From Thermus brockianus (GTDB lineage Bacteria > Deinococcota > Deinococci > Deinococcales > Thermaceae): DNA of 64,000 nucleotides. The number at the start of each line of letters is the position of its first letter. The stretch's first letter is position 1. The translations under genes and the position numbers were made by a program. The notes beneath the pieces were generated by a model. That model ran no database searches and was not told where the DNA came from. It worked only from the letters and a program-made list of their open reading frames with translations. The stretch spans positions 1,971,183 through 2,035,182 of the forward strand of contig NZ_CP016312.1 in the NCBI RefSeq assembly GCF_001880325.1, in the 5' to 3' direction. Shown piece by piece: positions 1 to 8,605 of this stretch.

Positions 1-1
1 C

Positions 2-835
2 CCCCGCCCCCCCTTCTTCGGCGTGCGGGTGGAGGAGAACCTGGACCTGGCCACCATCGCCCACTACGTGAACAAGCTCGCCCTTTACCGGGGGCAGTGG
101 GGGTATAGCCGCAAGGGCATGGGCCGGGAGGAGTGGCAGGCCCTGGTGGAGCGGGAGGCGGAGCCCGTCTTCCGCCGCCTCCTCAAGGAGGCGAGGGAGG
201 AGGGGTGGCTTCGGCCCCGTGTCCTCTATGGCTTCTTCCCCGTGGCCCGCGAGGGGGAGGAGCTTTGGGTCTATTCGCCCGAGACGGGGGAGGTCCTGGA
301 GCGCTTCCGCTTTCCCCGGCAACGGGGTGGGGGGCTGAGCCTAGTGGACTACTTCCGCCCCCGCCATGCCCCACCTTTAGGCGACGAGGAGGCGTGGCTT
401 CCCGCTTTTGAGGAAGGGGCCCGGGATGTGCTTGGGGTGCAGCTCGTGACCATGGGGGAGGAGCCGGGGAAGAAGGCGCGGGCCCTCTTTGAGAGCGGGG
501 CGTACCAGGACTACCTCTTCGTCCACGGCTTCGCCGTGGAGATGACGGAGGCCTTGGCGGAGTACTGGCACAAGCGCATGCGGCAGATGTGGGGTATCGC
601 CGGCCAGGACGCCACGGAGATCCCCAAGCTCTTCCAACAGGGCTACCAGGGGGCCCGCTACTCCTTCGGCTACCCTGCCTGCCCCGACCTTGCGGACCAG
701 GCCAAGCTGGACCGGCTCATGGGCTTTGCCCGCATCGGCGTGCAGCTTACGGAGAACTTCCAACTGGACCCCGAGCACGCCACCAGCGCCCTGGTGGTCC
801 ACCACCCCGAGGCCCGCTACTTCAGCGTGGACTGA
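2..835 (+). CDS. metH: Cobalamin-dependent methionine synthase, C-terminal part (5' truncated)
   Basis: The reading frame is open to the window edge, so only the last ~277 residues are present. They match the AdoMet-binding activation domain of MetH. The segment after the start (PPFFGVRVEENLDL) resembles the family's PFxG entry to this domain, followed by RGQWGYSRKG and, near the end, the GYPACPDLADQ motif that contacts AdoMet. MetH transfers a methyl group from methyltetrahydrofolate to homocysteine through cobalamin, and this domain reactivates oxidised cobalamin. The catalytic domains lie upstream of the window. A GTG at 23 is inside the domain and is not a real start. A near-perfect G/C palindrome follows the stop. 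Confidence 0.93.
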   Translation, partial: PRPPFFGVRVEENLDLATIAHYVNKLALYRGQWGYSRKGMGREEWQALVEREAEPVFRRLLKEAREEGWLRPRVLYGFFPVAREGEELWVYSPETGEVLERFRFPRQRGGGLSLVDYFRPRHAPPLGDEEAWLPAFEEGARDVLGVQLVTMGEEPGKKARALFESGAYQDYLFVHGFAVEMTEALAEYWHKRMRQMWGIAGQDATEIPKLFQQGYQGARYSFGYPACPDLADQAKLDRLMGFARIGVQLTENFQLDPEHATSALVVHHPEARYFSVD

Positions 836-838
836 AAG

Positions 839-860
839 GGCCCCGGGGTACCCCGGGGCC
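839..860. terminator. Perfect G/C palindrome between convergent genes
   Basis: A 22-bp perfect inverted repeat centred on TA at 849-850 (GGCCCCGGGG / CCCCGGGGCC arms) lies between the metH stop at 835 and the stop of the convergent sulfurtransferase at 866. There is no long T tract, only short CTCCCTTT/CTTT flanks, so it is a plausible bidirectional terminator or mRNA-end stabiliser but not a textbook one. Confidence 0.6.
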
Positions 861-865
861 TCCCT

Positions 866-1723
866 TTACTCCTCGCCCTTGGCGATGGGCACCCCCACCA
901 GGTTGCCCCACTCTGTCCAGGAGCCGTCGTAGTTCCGCACACGGGGGTAGCCCAGAAGGTACTTGAGAACAAACCAGGAGTGGCTGGAGCGCTCGGCGAT
1001 GCGGCAGTAGACCACCACGTCCTTATCCTTGCTTACGCCCAAGGGCTCGTAGAGGGCCCTTAGCTCCTCGGCGCTCTTAAAGGTGCCGTCAGGGTTCACC
1101 GCCTTGGCCCAGGGGATGTTCTTGGCCCCGGGGATATGCCCGGCGCGCAGGGCGCCCTCCTGCGGGTAGTTGGGCATGTGGGTGAGCTCCCCCCGGTACT
1201 CCTCCGGGCTCCGCACGTCCACCAATGCCCCCTTCCCCTCCTTGACCTTGAGGATATGCTCCAGCACGTCGTCCCGGTAGGCGCGGATAGACTCGTCCCG
1301 GTAGGGCACCTCGTAGCGGCCCGGGGGGAAGCTCGGCACCTCGGTGGTGAGGGGCCGGCCCTCCTCCACCCACTTCTGCCGCCCCCCGTTCATGAGGCGC
1401 ACGTCCTTGTGCCCGTTGTACTTGAAAAACCAGAAGGCGTAGGCGGCCCACCAGTTGTTCTTGTCGCCGTAGAGGACCACGGTGGTGTCGTTGGAGATGC
1501 CGAGCCGCTCCATGAGCCGGGCGAACGCCTCCTCGCCGATGAAGTCCCGCACCACCGGGTCCCAGAAGTCCCTTTGCCAGTCAATCTTCTGCGCCCCCGG
1601 GATGTGGCCCGTGTCGTAGAGGAGGATGTCCTCGTCCACCTCGAGGATCCGCACGTTAGGGTCTTCCAGGTGCGCCTGCACCCATTCGGTGCTGACCAGA
1701 ACTTCCGGATGCGCGTATCCCAT
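866..1723 (-). CDS. Two-domain thiosulfate/3-mercaptopyruvate sulfurtransferase (rhodanese)
   Basis: A 285-residue protein with two tandem rhodanese domains. The N-terminal domain lacks a catalytic cysteine (GDKNNWW at the equivalent loop). The C-terminal domain has [12 protein letters not shown], with the active-site cysteine near residue 240. This arrangement is typical of thiosulfate:cyanide or mercaptopyruvate sulfurtransferases of the SseA/CysA2 type, which move sulfane sulfur to thiophilic acceptors. The start at 1723 is chosen because GGGAGGT sits 5 nt upstream; the open frame continues to 2032 but that extension is not protein-like. A TATATT hexamer at 1746-1741 is a fair -10. It diverges from the riboswitch-led peptidase operon. 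Confidence 0.9.
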   Translation of the reverse strand: MGYAHPEVLVSTEWVQAHLEDPNVRILEVDEDILLYDTGHIPGAQKIDWQRDFWDPVVRDFIGEEAFARLMERLGISNDTTVVLYGDKNNWWAAYAFWFFKYNGHKDVRLMNGGRQKWVEEGRPLTTEVPSFPPGRYEVPYRDESIRAYRDDVLEHILKVKEGKGALVDVRSPEEYRGELTHMPNYPQEGALRAGHIPGAKNIPWAKAVNPDGTFKSAEELRALYEPLGVSKDKDVVVYCRIAERSSHSWFVLKYLLGYPRVRNYDGSWTEWGNLVGVPIAKGEE

Positions 1724-1797
1724 AGGCACCTCCCGCCCCCAATATACCCTTGAGCGTCTGAAGGTAAAGAACGGGGGACACAATTTCCGCAATCTCC

Positions 1798-1826
1798 TTG
1801 TTTCCCGAGGCGGGGTTTGGTATAAA
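1798..1826 (+). promoter_or_regulatory. Promoter of the riboswitch-led peptidase operon
   Basis: TTGTTT (1798-1803), a 17-nt spacer and TATAAA (1821-1826) form a good sigma-A promoter. It predicts transcription from about 1833, exactly where the structured leader begins. Confidence 0.65.
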
Positions 1827-1832
1827 GGTACC

Positions 1833-1964
1833 TGCGGGGAGTAGCCGCCCCTAGTCGGGGGCCAGCCGGTCGTCAGTACGGGAGGTTTCCCCGGTCGGCT
1901 GGGGCGCTTTGGGCGCATGGCGAGACCACCTAAAAGGTGGCCTCGGTTTTTGCTACACCCCGCA
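1833..1964 (+). ncRNA. Candidate yybP-ykoY (Mn2+) riboswitch leader
   Basis: The leader carries the yybP-ykoY hallmarks in order: GCGGGGAGTAGC (1834-1845), GGTCGTCAGTACGG in the middle, G/C-rich helices, and GGCGAGACC at 1919-1927. The family senses Mn2+ and mostly controls metal exporters and other metal-handling membrane proteins. The 3' hallmark is embedded in a terminator-like hairpin (CGAG-CCACCT/AGGTGG-CTCG, 1921-1945) followed by TTTTT, so it could switch between aptamer folding and termination. In addition TGCGGGG (1833-1839) can pair with CCCCGCA (1958-1964), directly next to the AAGGAGG ribosome site at 1964-1970. Assignment is by motif only; a covariance-model scan would settle it. 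Confidence 0.65.
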
Positions 1965-1976
1965 AGGAGGTAAGGC

Positions 1977-2657
1977 ATGGACCTACTGGCAATCGCGCTC
2001 ATGGCGTTGGTCTTCGTGGCTAGCTTAGCCATTCAAGGGGGCTTGCAGGCCACCTTTGCCCGTTTTGCCCGGGTGGCCAACAGCCGGGGGCTGACCGGGG
2101 CCCAGGTGGCCCGGGCCATCCTGGATGCCCACGGGCTCACCCACGTGCGGGTGGAGCCCGTGCCCGGGGCCTTGACGGACCACTATGACCCCCGTGCCAA
2201 GGCGGTGCGGCTGTCCGAGCCCAACTACGCTTCCCCAAGCCTTGCTGCCCTGGCGGTGGCGGCCCACGAGGTGGGGCATGCGGTGCAGGACGCCCAGGGC
2301 TACGCCTGGCTCAGGGTGCGGGCGAGCCTCTGGCCGGCGGCGAGCCTGGGGAGCAACCTGGGGCCCATCCTGGTGGTGCTCGGCCTCATGGTGGGGGCCC
2401 TAGGCTTGGCCAAGCTTGGGCTTTACCTCTACCTGGCGGTGGCCCTCTTCCAGCTCATCACCCTGCCCGTGGAGTTTGATGCGTCCCGGAGGGCCCTGGA
2501 CTTCCTAAGGCGCATGGGGTTCCTGGACGCCCGGGAGATGGGCCCGGCGCGGCAGGTGCTCACCTGGGCGGCCCTGACCTACGTGGCGGCCTTGGCCAGC
2601 TCCTTGGCCACCATCCTCTACTACGCCAGCCTCCTCATGGGGCGGAGGGAGGAGTAG
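1977..2657 (+). CDS. Membrane zinc metallopeptidase of the YugP type
   Basis: 226 residues. It has an N-terminal hydrophobic helix ([13 protein letters not shown]), then the zinc-peptidase motif HEVGH at residues 97-101 inside [10 protein letters not shown], then two or three further membrane segments ([43 protein letters not shown]). The order and size match the neutral zinc metallopeptidase family that includes B. subtilis YugP, whose substrates are unknown. An SD (AAGGAGG, 1964-1970) is 6 nt upstream of ATG. It follows a candidate Mn2+ riboswitch and overlaps nothing; the zinc-ribbon gene starts directly at its stop codon, indicating translational coupling. Confidence 0.88.
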   Translation: MDLLAIALMALVFVASLAIQGGLQATFARFARVANSRGLTGAQVARAILDAHGLTHVRVEPVPGALTDHYDPRAKAVRLSEPNYASPSLAALAVAAHEVGHAVQDAQGYAWLRVRASLWPAASLGSNLGPILVVLGLMVGALGLAKLGLYLYLAVALFQLITLPVEFDASRRALDFLRRMGFLDAREMGPARQVLTWAALTYVAALASSLATILYYASLLMGRREE

Positions 2658-2906
2658 ATGCCCCTTCTCCTCTGCCCCCAGTGCGGCGTGGGCATGAAGG
2701 AGGTGGAGCGCCGGGGGGTGCTCATAGACGTCTGCCCCCAGTGCGGGGGGGTGTGGCTGGACCGGGGGGAGCTGGAGAAGCTCCTCGCCGAGGCCCGGGC
2801 GGTGGAGAGGGCCTACGAGGAGGAGCGGGAGGCCTACTACCGCAAGGAAGGGAAGCCCTACAAAAAGAAGAAGGGTTTCCTGGAGTTCTTTGACCTCTTT
2901 GACTAG
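2658..2906 (+). CDS. TFIIB-type zinc-ribbon protein
   Basis: 82 residues with two CPQCG knuckles (LCPQCGVGM near residues 6-14 and VCPQCGGVWLDRGEL near 26-40), which is the zf-TFIIB family signature. The C-terminal half is charged and ends in a lysine-rich stretch and FLEFFDLFD. These small proteins bind zinc; their role is not established. The ATG directly abuts the upstream stop (TAGATG), so it is very likely co-translated with the metallopeptidase under the same riboswitch. A hairpin terminator follows at 2915. Confidence 0.88.
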   Translation: MPLLLCPQCGVGMKEVERRGVLIDVCPQCGGVWLDRGELEKLLAEARAVERAYEEEREAYYRKEGKPYKKKKGFLEFFDLFD

Positions 2907-2914
2907 GGAGAAGC

Positions 2915-2944
2915 CCCCTGGGAAGGTGCATGCCCAGGGGTTTT
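2915..2944 (+). terminator. Rho-independent terminator of the peptidase operon
   Basis: CCCCTGGG (2915-2922) and CCCAGGGG (2933-2940) form an 8-bp stem with a 10-nt loop. TTTT follows at once, then CCCTTTT. Confidence 0.85.
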
Positions 2945-3186
2945 CCCTTTTCTCCGCCCCGCAGGTACGGTGGGGGGTGGCGTGCGCATCCCTTGGGGCC
3001 TCCTCCGCCCTTAGCTCGCAGCGGGTGGCGAGGGGGTTGAAGAGGCCAGGCTTACCCAGATGCCCAGGGGTGTCGGGGTGCACGCAAAGGGTAGCGGAAG
3101 AGGCCCACCTCCTTCCCTTTGAGGGTCGGAAAGCCGGGGTGGCCCCCGAGGGGGCTTGGGGAACCCTTGGGCTGGAGGGGTTTTCC
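2945..3186. other. Intergenic stretch with extended complementary arms; possible structured RNA
   Basis: No credible protein is seen here. On the plus strand GGGGCCTCCTCCGC (about 2994-3007) can pair with GCGGAAGAGGCCC (about 3096-3108), closing a ~115-nt element. Inside it is a CTCGC-GCGAG hairpin. A second hairpin, GGCCCCC-GA-GGGGGC, lies near 3140-3155. A 6S-like or other rod-shaped RNA is possible, but no promoter is obvious. The signature motifs of SRP RNA, RNase P RNA and tmRNA are absent. Confidence 0.3.
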
Positions 3187-3513
3187 CTAGCGGTTATCCC
3201 CTGACCCGGAAAGCTTCCCCCGCGCCTGGCGGGAGCGGAGTTTTTCCAGGTTGGCCTGGGCCACCGCCTCGAGGCTCACCCCCAGGTCCGTGGCCACCTG
3301 GGCCACGTACCAGAGCACGTCCCCAAGTTCCTGTAGGAGGGCTTCCCGGGTCTCTGGGGTAAGGGTTCCCCCGTGGTCGCGGAGGACCTTTTTCACCTTG
3401 TTGGCCAGTTCCCCCGCCTCCCCCGCCAGGCCCAGGGTGGGGTAGAGGAGGCGGTAGGCCTCGGGGTAGAGGGCGGTCTTCTTGGCCTCTTCCTGGTAGG
3501 CGTCAAGGGTCAT
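3187..3513 (-). CDS. MazG-like nucleotide pyrophosphohydrolase
   Basis: 108 residues, all-alpha, with the MazG metal-binding pattern EAGELANKVKK...ELGDVLWYV: an ExxE pair near residues 32-35 and ExxD near 63-66. MazG-type enzymes hydrolyse (d)NTPs to monophosphates and pyrophosphate; single-domain members of this size are often house-cleaning enzymes. The start overlaps the smc stop (3503-3513), so it is the last gene of the bioY-to-mazG operon. The substrate cannot be told from sequence. Confidence 0.87.
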   Translation of the reverse strand: MTLDAYQEEAKKTALYPEAYRLLYPTLGLAGEAGELANKVKKVLRDHGGTLTPETREALLQELGDVLWYVAQVATDLGVSLEAVAQANLEKLRSRQARGKLSGSGDNR

Positions 3514-6500
3514 GGGCCACCTCCTTGCGGATGGCGTACACCCGGCTCACGCCCCTCTCGGCAGTGACGCCGTAGAGGGCGTGGCAGGCCTCCATGGTGC
3601 GCTTTTGGTGGGTGACGAGGATGAACTGGCGCCCCGAGGCCAAAAACCGGGCGAAGCGGAGCAGGTTGGCCTCGTCCAGGGCAGCGTCCACCTCGTCCAG
3701 CACCGCCAGGGGAAGCCCCCCTTGGAGCTCCCCTAGGGCGAAGAGAAAGGCTAGGGCGCCTAGGGTCTTCTCCCCCAGGGAAAGGAGGCGGAGGTCCTGG
3801 GTGCGCTTGCCCTGGGGCACCAGGAGGAGCCTTAGCCCCCGCCCTTCCCGCCTCACCTCCGTCTGGGCCCCCAGGAGGGCCAGGGCCTGGGTGCGGAAGG
3901 CCTCCTGGAAGCGGAGGAAGCTTTCCTTTAGGCGCTCGGCGTAGGCCTTTTCCACCGCCCTTGTTTCCCCCTCTAGGCGCAAGAGGGCTTCCTTGGCCTC
4001 CACCACCTCCCGTTCGCGGCGGGCGAGCTCCTCCCTAAGGGGCGCTAGCTCCCGCTCGGCCAGCGCGTTCACGGGACCCAGGCTTTCCCGCTCCCTTAGG
4101 ACCTGGGCCAGGCGGGCCTGGAGCGCTCTTGGGGAGCCCGGTATCCTCTCCGCTTCCGGCAGGGCGGCGAGTTCCCGGGCGAGCTCCTCCAGGGTGGCCT
4201 CCCGCCTGGCGAGGAGGAGGCGGAGGTTTTCCCGTTCGGCCAGGAGGCGGTTGGCCTGGGTGAGGGTGCGGGCCTCCTTTTCCTGAAGGGCTTGGTGCTC
4301 CTGCCTGAGCTTGGCCCGTTGAGCTTCCAGGGCCTTGGCTTCCTCCAAGAGGGGCAGGGTGGCCTGAAGGCGCCCCTTTAGCTCGGCGAGGCGTTCTCTG
4401 ACCCGGGCTGCCTCCGCCGCCGCCTTCTGCCATGCGGCGTGGGCCTCGGCCAGGAGGCGCCAGCGCTCGTGGGCTTCCGCCTGGGCCAGGAGCCCCTCCA
4501 GGGCCTGCCGCTCCTCTGCCAGGGCCTTGAGCCTCCCCTCGTCCCAGGTGGCCTCGGGGGGGTGGGGGGCTTGGGGGCGGGGGGAAGGGGGGCCTTGAGC
4601 CTTGCCTGGAGGGCCGCCACCCTGGCCTGGGCTTCGGCGAGGGCCTGGCCGGAGGGAAGGGGCTTCAGGGCCTCCTCCAGGGCGTTTATGCGCTCCCGGA
4701 GCCGGGTCTCCTCCTCGGCCAGGTCCTCGAGGCGGCGGCGCAAGAGGAGGGTTTCCCCACCTCCCTTGACCCGCCCCCCGGTGAGGGCTCCCAGGCGCTC
4801 CAGCACCTCGCCCTCCCGCGTCACGAGCCGCTCCCGGCCCCCGGCGCGGCGGTAGGCCAAAGCGGCCTCCAGGTCGGCGAAGACCAGGGTATCCCCCAGA
4901 AGGGCGAGGAGGATGGCCTCGGCGGGAAGCCCAGGGGCGCGCAAGGAGGCCAGGCGGTAGGCGGGGCCGAGGAGCCCGGGGACGGGCTTGGGGTTGGGGG
5001 CGGGGGGTGGGTTGAGGAGGGTAAGGGGCAGGAAGGTGGCCCTACCCCCTTCCCGCTTGAGGAGGGCGATGGCCGCTTTGGCCGCCTCCTCGTCCTGGGC
5101 CAAGACCCACTGGAGCCTCGGACCTAGGGCCACCTCCAAGGCCACTTCCAGCCCGGGCTCGGGCCGCACCAGGTCCGCCACCACCCCAAGGATTCCCCTT
5201 AGCCCCCGCACCCGCTTGGGGCCCTCGTGCAGGTCCACCCCCGCTTCCAGGAGGCGGCTTAGGCGTTCCCGCTCCCGGGAGGCGGCCCGGAGCTGGGCCT
5301 TGGCCTCCTCCAACTGGGCCTCCAGCGCCCTACGCTTTTCCCAGGCTTCCTTTAGCTGGGCCAGGGCTTCCTCCCTTTCCGCAAGCTCCGCTTGGAGCCG
5401 CTCCCGCTCCGCCAGGGCTTCCTGGTGTTGCCGTAGGCGCTCCTCATAGCGGGCGGCCTCGGCCTCGTGGCGGCGCCAAGCCTCCTCTAAGCGGCGTTTT
5501 TCCCCTAAGAGCCGCTCCTCCTCCGCCTTGAGGCGGGCCAGGCGGGCCCGGACCTCCTTGGCGCTTAGGGGCGGGGCGGGCACGGGGGGGCCAGGGTCTT
5601 CCGGGGGCGGCCGGTCCAGGGCCTTGAGGATCCGGGAAAGCTCCCGTTCTTCCGCCTGAAGCCCCTCCCGCTCCTTGAGGAGGAGGCGTACCTCCTCAAG
5701 CCGGCGCCGTAAGGCCTCCTCCTCGGCGTGGACGGCTTCTTGGCGTTCCTTAAGCCCTCTTTGCGCCTCCTTCAGGAGGGCTTCCTCCTTCGCCAGCTCC
5801 TCCAGGCGGGCCTCGGCCTTGGCCATCTCCGCCCTGGCCTCCTCCATGCGGGCCAGGAGGACGCTGCGCCGAAGCCTCAGGGCCTCCAGGTCCAAGGCGC
5901 GGGCCCGGGCCGCCCGCTCCGCTTCCCCTTGGAGCCGGCTTACCTCCGCTTTTAGGCGCTCCAAGCCTGCCTCCCGCTCTTCCAGGAGGGCCGAGGCCTC
6001 CTTAAGCCGCTCCTCCGCCGCCTTGGCCGCCTCGGCCACGGGCTTAAGCCCGGCGGCCTCCTCCAGGTGGGCGAGGAGCACCTCCTCGGGGGCTTCCAAC
6101 AGCGCCCCGATCTCCCCTTGGCCCACGATGGCGTACCCGCCCCGGCCTAGGCCGGTGCCCGCGAGGGCGAGGGCCAAGGCCTTGGCGCTGGCCGGGCGGC
6201 CGTTCACCTTGAGGAAGGTGCGGTCGCCTTCCAAGCGCCTTTCCACCACCAGCCGCTCCTTCCCCCGGGAAAGCTCCAGCCGCACCTCGGCAAACCCCAA
6301 AGGCGGGCGGCCCTCCGCCCCGTGGAAGAGGAAAGCGGCGAGCTCCTGGCCCCTGAGCTCCTGGGCCCGGGCTCCGGTGACGAAGCGCAGGGCTTCCACC
6401 AGGTTGCTTTTGCCCGAGCCGTTGGGGCCGATGATGCCCGTGACGGGGTCGGGGAAGTCCAGGGTAGTGCGCTCGGCGAAGGACTTAAACCCTTGGAGGG

Positions 6501-6531
6501 TCAAGCGGTCTATGCGCCAGGCTTCGGTCAT
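3503..6531 (-). CDS. smc: Chromosome segregation protein SMC (one-base frameshift)
   Basis: The N-terminal ATPase half starts at 6531, with Walker A GPNGSGKS at residues 35-42. Long coiled coils and a hinge-like region with little heptad character (about residues 430-560) follow. The C-terminal half has the signature LLSLGEKTLGALAFLFAL and Walker B AVLDEVDAAL. Together these are the full SMC layout. The frame breaks among several G runs at 4556-4592. Restoring one base gives 1,009 residues, close to the usual Thermus length. Without it, the N-terminal part ends in a spurious Pro/Arg-rich tail. SMC condenses and segregates chromosomes with ScpA/ScpB. The gene overlaps GerMN by 4 nt upstream and mazG downstream. 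Most likely a sequencing error rather than a pseudogene. Confidence 0.93.
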
Positions 6532-7031
6532 GGCAGGCGGATGGGCTTTTGCAGGTCCAGGTGGGCCAGGCCGGGGGTGGGCTTCCCCTCCACCAGGAAG
6601 CGCACCTCTTCCGCCTCGGGGAAGGTGGCGAGAAGGGTGTAGGCCAGGCTGTAGAGCCGGAAAACCTCCCCGGTGGCGTCTAGCCCTTGGGCAAAATTGC
6701 CGGGCAGGTCCACCACCAACGCCTGGCCTAAGCGGAAGAGGGCCCTCGGCCTAGGGGACTGGGTAGCCTCGGCCCAGGCGGCGAGGGCCCGGCCTTCCGG
6801 GCTTTCCCCGGGGGCGAGGCTGAGCGTTTCCGCTTCCTTCACGAAGCCTTGGGGTGGGTCGGGGCGGTGGAGGACCAGGGTAAGGGTGTTGGCCCTTGCC
6901 TCGCTTTCCGAGGGCAGGGGCAAGGCCCCCGTGGTCTCTTTCCCGGTGCTTTTCCAGTAAACGAAGGCCCCCAGGGAGAAGGCGAGGAGCCCGAGCACGT
7001 TCCAGAAGGTCAAGAACCCACGCACGCTCAC
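6528..7031 (-). CDS. GerMN-domain protein
   Basis: 167 residues with one N-terminal membrane anchor (FLTFWNVLGLLAFSLGAFVYW) and a GerMN fold ending in YSLAYTLLATFPEAEEVRFLVEGKPTP, a characteristic stretch of this domain. GerMN domains are known from spore germination and lipoprotein LpqB proteins, and in non-sporulating bacteria they often sit beside cell-wall amidases. Here the gene overlaps the amidase by 4 nt (ATGA) and smc by 4 nt, which supports a role at the envelope during growth or division. The function is inferred from domain and context only. Confidence 0.8.
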   Translation of the reverse strand: MSVRGFLTFWNVLGLLAFSLGAFVYWKSTGKETTGALPLPSESEARANTLTLVLHRPDPPQGFVKEAETLSLAPGESPEGRALAAWAEATQSPRPRALFRLGQALVVDLPGNFAQGLDATGEVFRLYSLAYTLLATFPEAEEVRFLVEGKPTPGLAHLDLQKPIRLP

Positions 7032-8176
7032 TCCTCCAGGTAGGCTTGGATGCCCCGGGCGATGGCCTCGGCCAGGGCCTCACGGTCTTGCGGGTTTTTG
7101 AGGCGGTCTACGCCGACTTCCAAGAGGACCGCTGCCCCCGGTAGGTCCGTGAGGGCATAGGGCCCTTCCGCCCGCGCCAGGACCAGGCCTAGGCTGGAAA
7201 AGGCGCTTTCCAGGGCCCGGGTGAGGCGGCGGGGATCACCGGCAAAGGCCTTTAGCAGGAAGGCTTGCTCCGTGGGGGCGGTGGCCAGGAGGTGCTCGGC
7301 GTTTTGCGCCACGGGTAGGGTGCGGTCCTTGGGGAGGTAAAGGTTTAAAACGTTTCCCCGGGTGGCGTGAAGGGAGACGAGCACGGCGGCGCCCTGGGCC
7401 TGGGCTAGGCGGGCCTGGAGGGGAAGGGTCTCGTCTTTGGTGCGGGTCAGGCGGCTACCCGGGAGCCGGGCGGCCACACGGCGGGCCAGGTCCAGGGTGA
7501 GGTCCTTTTCCCAGAGCCCTCCGAGGTCCACCCCTCGGTCCTCGCCCCCGTGCCCGGGGTCCAGGAGGACCAGGGGCTTGGCCTTGGGTAAGGGGCCCCA
7601 CTCCAGGGCCACCTGGCCTCCCCCGGGGTAGTAGAGGCGGCCAGGGGGGGTGTCCAGGGGGAGGAAGAGGCCCAAGGCCTCTTGGCGCAGGCCCCCCGAA
7701 GCGCCTCTCGCCCAGAGGAAGAGCACCCCGCCCTCCCGCCTTAGGGCGTTCACCTCCCGGGAGAAGCGGAGGATGAGCCGGCTATTCTCCCGCTCCACGC
7801 CCAGGAGGTCCGCCCAGGGAAGTTCCAGGAGAATGCCCTCCTGGGCCCGGTAGGTGAGGCCGAGGGCCTCGGCCAGGGGGCGGAGGGGCACGTAGACCTC
7901 CCTTCCCCGCCGCCAGGCGGCCATCCGGGAAGCGGCCTGGGCCTCCTGGTCCAGGATGGGGAAGGTCTTCTGCCGGCTTCCGAGGCCTAAGGCCAGGCGG
8001 CCCTCCCCTTGCCAAAGGGCAAGCCCTAGGCCCTGGGCCACCAGGCGGGCGGGGCCGTAGGCCACCCCCCGCCCCCCGGGGTAAAGGGCCTCCCCCGTGA
8101 GGCTTCCCGCCTTGAGGGGCTTGGGCGCCTGGGCGAAGGCCAAGGCGGCGAAGAGGGCCAAGGCCCAAAGCCTCAT
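7028..8176 (-). CDS. N-acetylmuramoyl-L-alanine amidase (Amidase_3)
   Basis: 382 residues. A signal peptide (LWALALFAALAFAQA) is followed by an N-terminal region with a stalk-like beta domain of the copper-amine-oxidase-N type (YVPLRPLAEALGLTYRAQEG). The catalytic zinc amidase domain starts near residue 205: LLDPGHGGEDRGVDLGG supplies the first His, EKDLTLDLARRVAARL the Glu, SLHATRG the second His and LLEVGVD the late catalytic Glu region. It cleaves the amide between MurNAc and the stem peptide, releasing daughter cells. It overlaps smpB and the GerMN gene by 4 nt on each side. Confidence 0.88.
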   Translation of the reverse strand: MRLWALALFAALAFAQAPKPLKAGSLTGEALYPGGRGVAYGPARLVAQGLGLALWQGEGRLALGLGSRQKTFPILDQEAQAASRMAAWRRGREVYVPLRPLAEALGLTYRAQEGILLELPWADLLGVERENSRLILRFSREVNALRREGGVLFLWARGASGGLRQEALGLFLPLDTPPGRLYYPGGGQVALEWGPLPKAKPLVLLDPGHGGEDRGVDLGGLWEKDLTLDLARRVAARLPGSRLTRTKDETLPLQARLAQAQGAAVLVSLHATRGNVLNLYLPKDRTLPVAQNAEHLLATAPTEQAFLLKAFAGDPRRLTRALESAFSSLGLVLARAEGPYALTDLPGAAVLLEVGVDRLKNPQDREALAEAIARGIQAYLEE

Positions 8177-8598
8177 AGCTCCTCCAAGGCGCGGCGCACC
8201 GCCTTCTTTTTGTCGTCTTCCTTCTTCTGGTAGGCCTTCTTGCCCCGGGCGAGGCCCAGGAGAACCTTGGCGTAGCCCCGCTCGTTGAAGTAGATCTTCA
8301 GGGGAACCAGGGTAAGCCCCTTCTGCTCCACCTTGCCCCGCAGGCGGTTGAGCTCGTGGCGGTGGAGGAGGAGCTTGCGCTTGCGGCGGGGATCCACGTT
8401 GGTGTAGGAGCCCTTTTCGTAGGGAGCGATGTAGAGGTTTTCCAGGTAAAGCTCCCCATCCTCAAACTTGGCAAAGCTCCCGGTGAAGTCCACCTTTCCC
8501 GCCCTTAGGGACTTCACCTCCGTTCCCTTGAGGACCAGGCCCGCCTCGTAGGTCTCCAGGATCTCGTAGTCGTGCCGCGCCCGGCGGTTCTCCAGCAC
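8173..8598 (-). CDS. smpB: SsrA-binding protein SmpB
   Basis: SmpB binds tmRNA and brings it to stalled ribosomes for trans-translation. The sequence contains NRRARHDYEILETYEAG, LKGTEVKSLR, the GSF/ENLYIAPYEKG core and the basic C-terminal tail GKKAYQKKEDDKKK. The start is GTG at 8598 (141 residues): TAAGAT at 8611-8606 lies 7 nt upstream, matching the leaderless pattern seen elsewhere in the window. Homologs begin three residues earlier (MAPVLEN), but the matching codon here is ATA at 8607, an improbable start. The TAA of that -10 is also the stop codon of the upstream hydrolase gene. The 3' end overlaps the amidase gene. Confidence 0.93.
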   Translation of the reverse strand: MLENRRARHDYEILETYEAGLVLKGTEVKSLRAGKVDFTGSFAKFEDGELYLENLYIAPYEKGSYTNVDPRRKRKLLLHRHELNRLRGKVEQKGLTLVPLKIYFNERGYAKVLLGLARGKKAYQKKEDDKKKAVRRALEEL

Positions 8599-8605
8599 AG
8601 GGGCT

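Noticed and set aside
2945..3186. SRP RNA, tmRNA or RNase P RNA in the gene-free stretch
   Set aside because: None of their invariant sequences (for example the SRP GGAAG/AGCA core or the RNase P GAGGAAAGUC segment) is present on either strand.
4378..4560. Arg/Pro-rich C-terminal tail on the N-terminal half of SMC as a real domain
   Set aside because: Reading the same DNA with one base restored gives continuous coiled coil leading into the ABC signature, so the tail is a frame artefact.
5675..6754. A 359-codon open frame on the plus strand opposite smc
   Set aside because: Its product is dominated by Ser/Arg/Ala, as expected from the complement of a Glu/Leu/Ala-rich coiled coil at high G+C. 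No start signal or recognisable domain.
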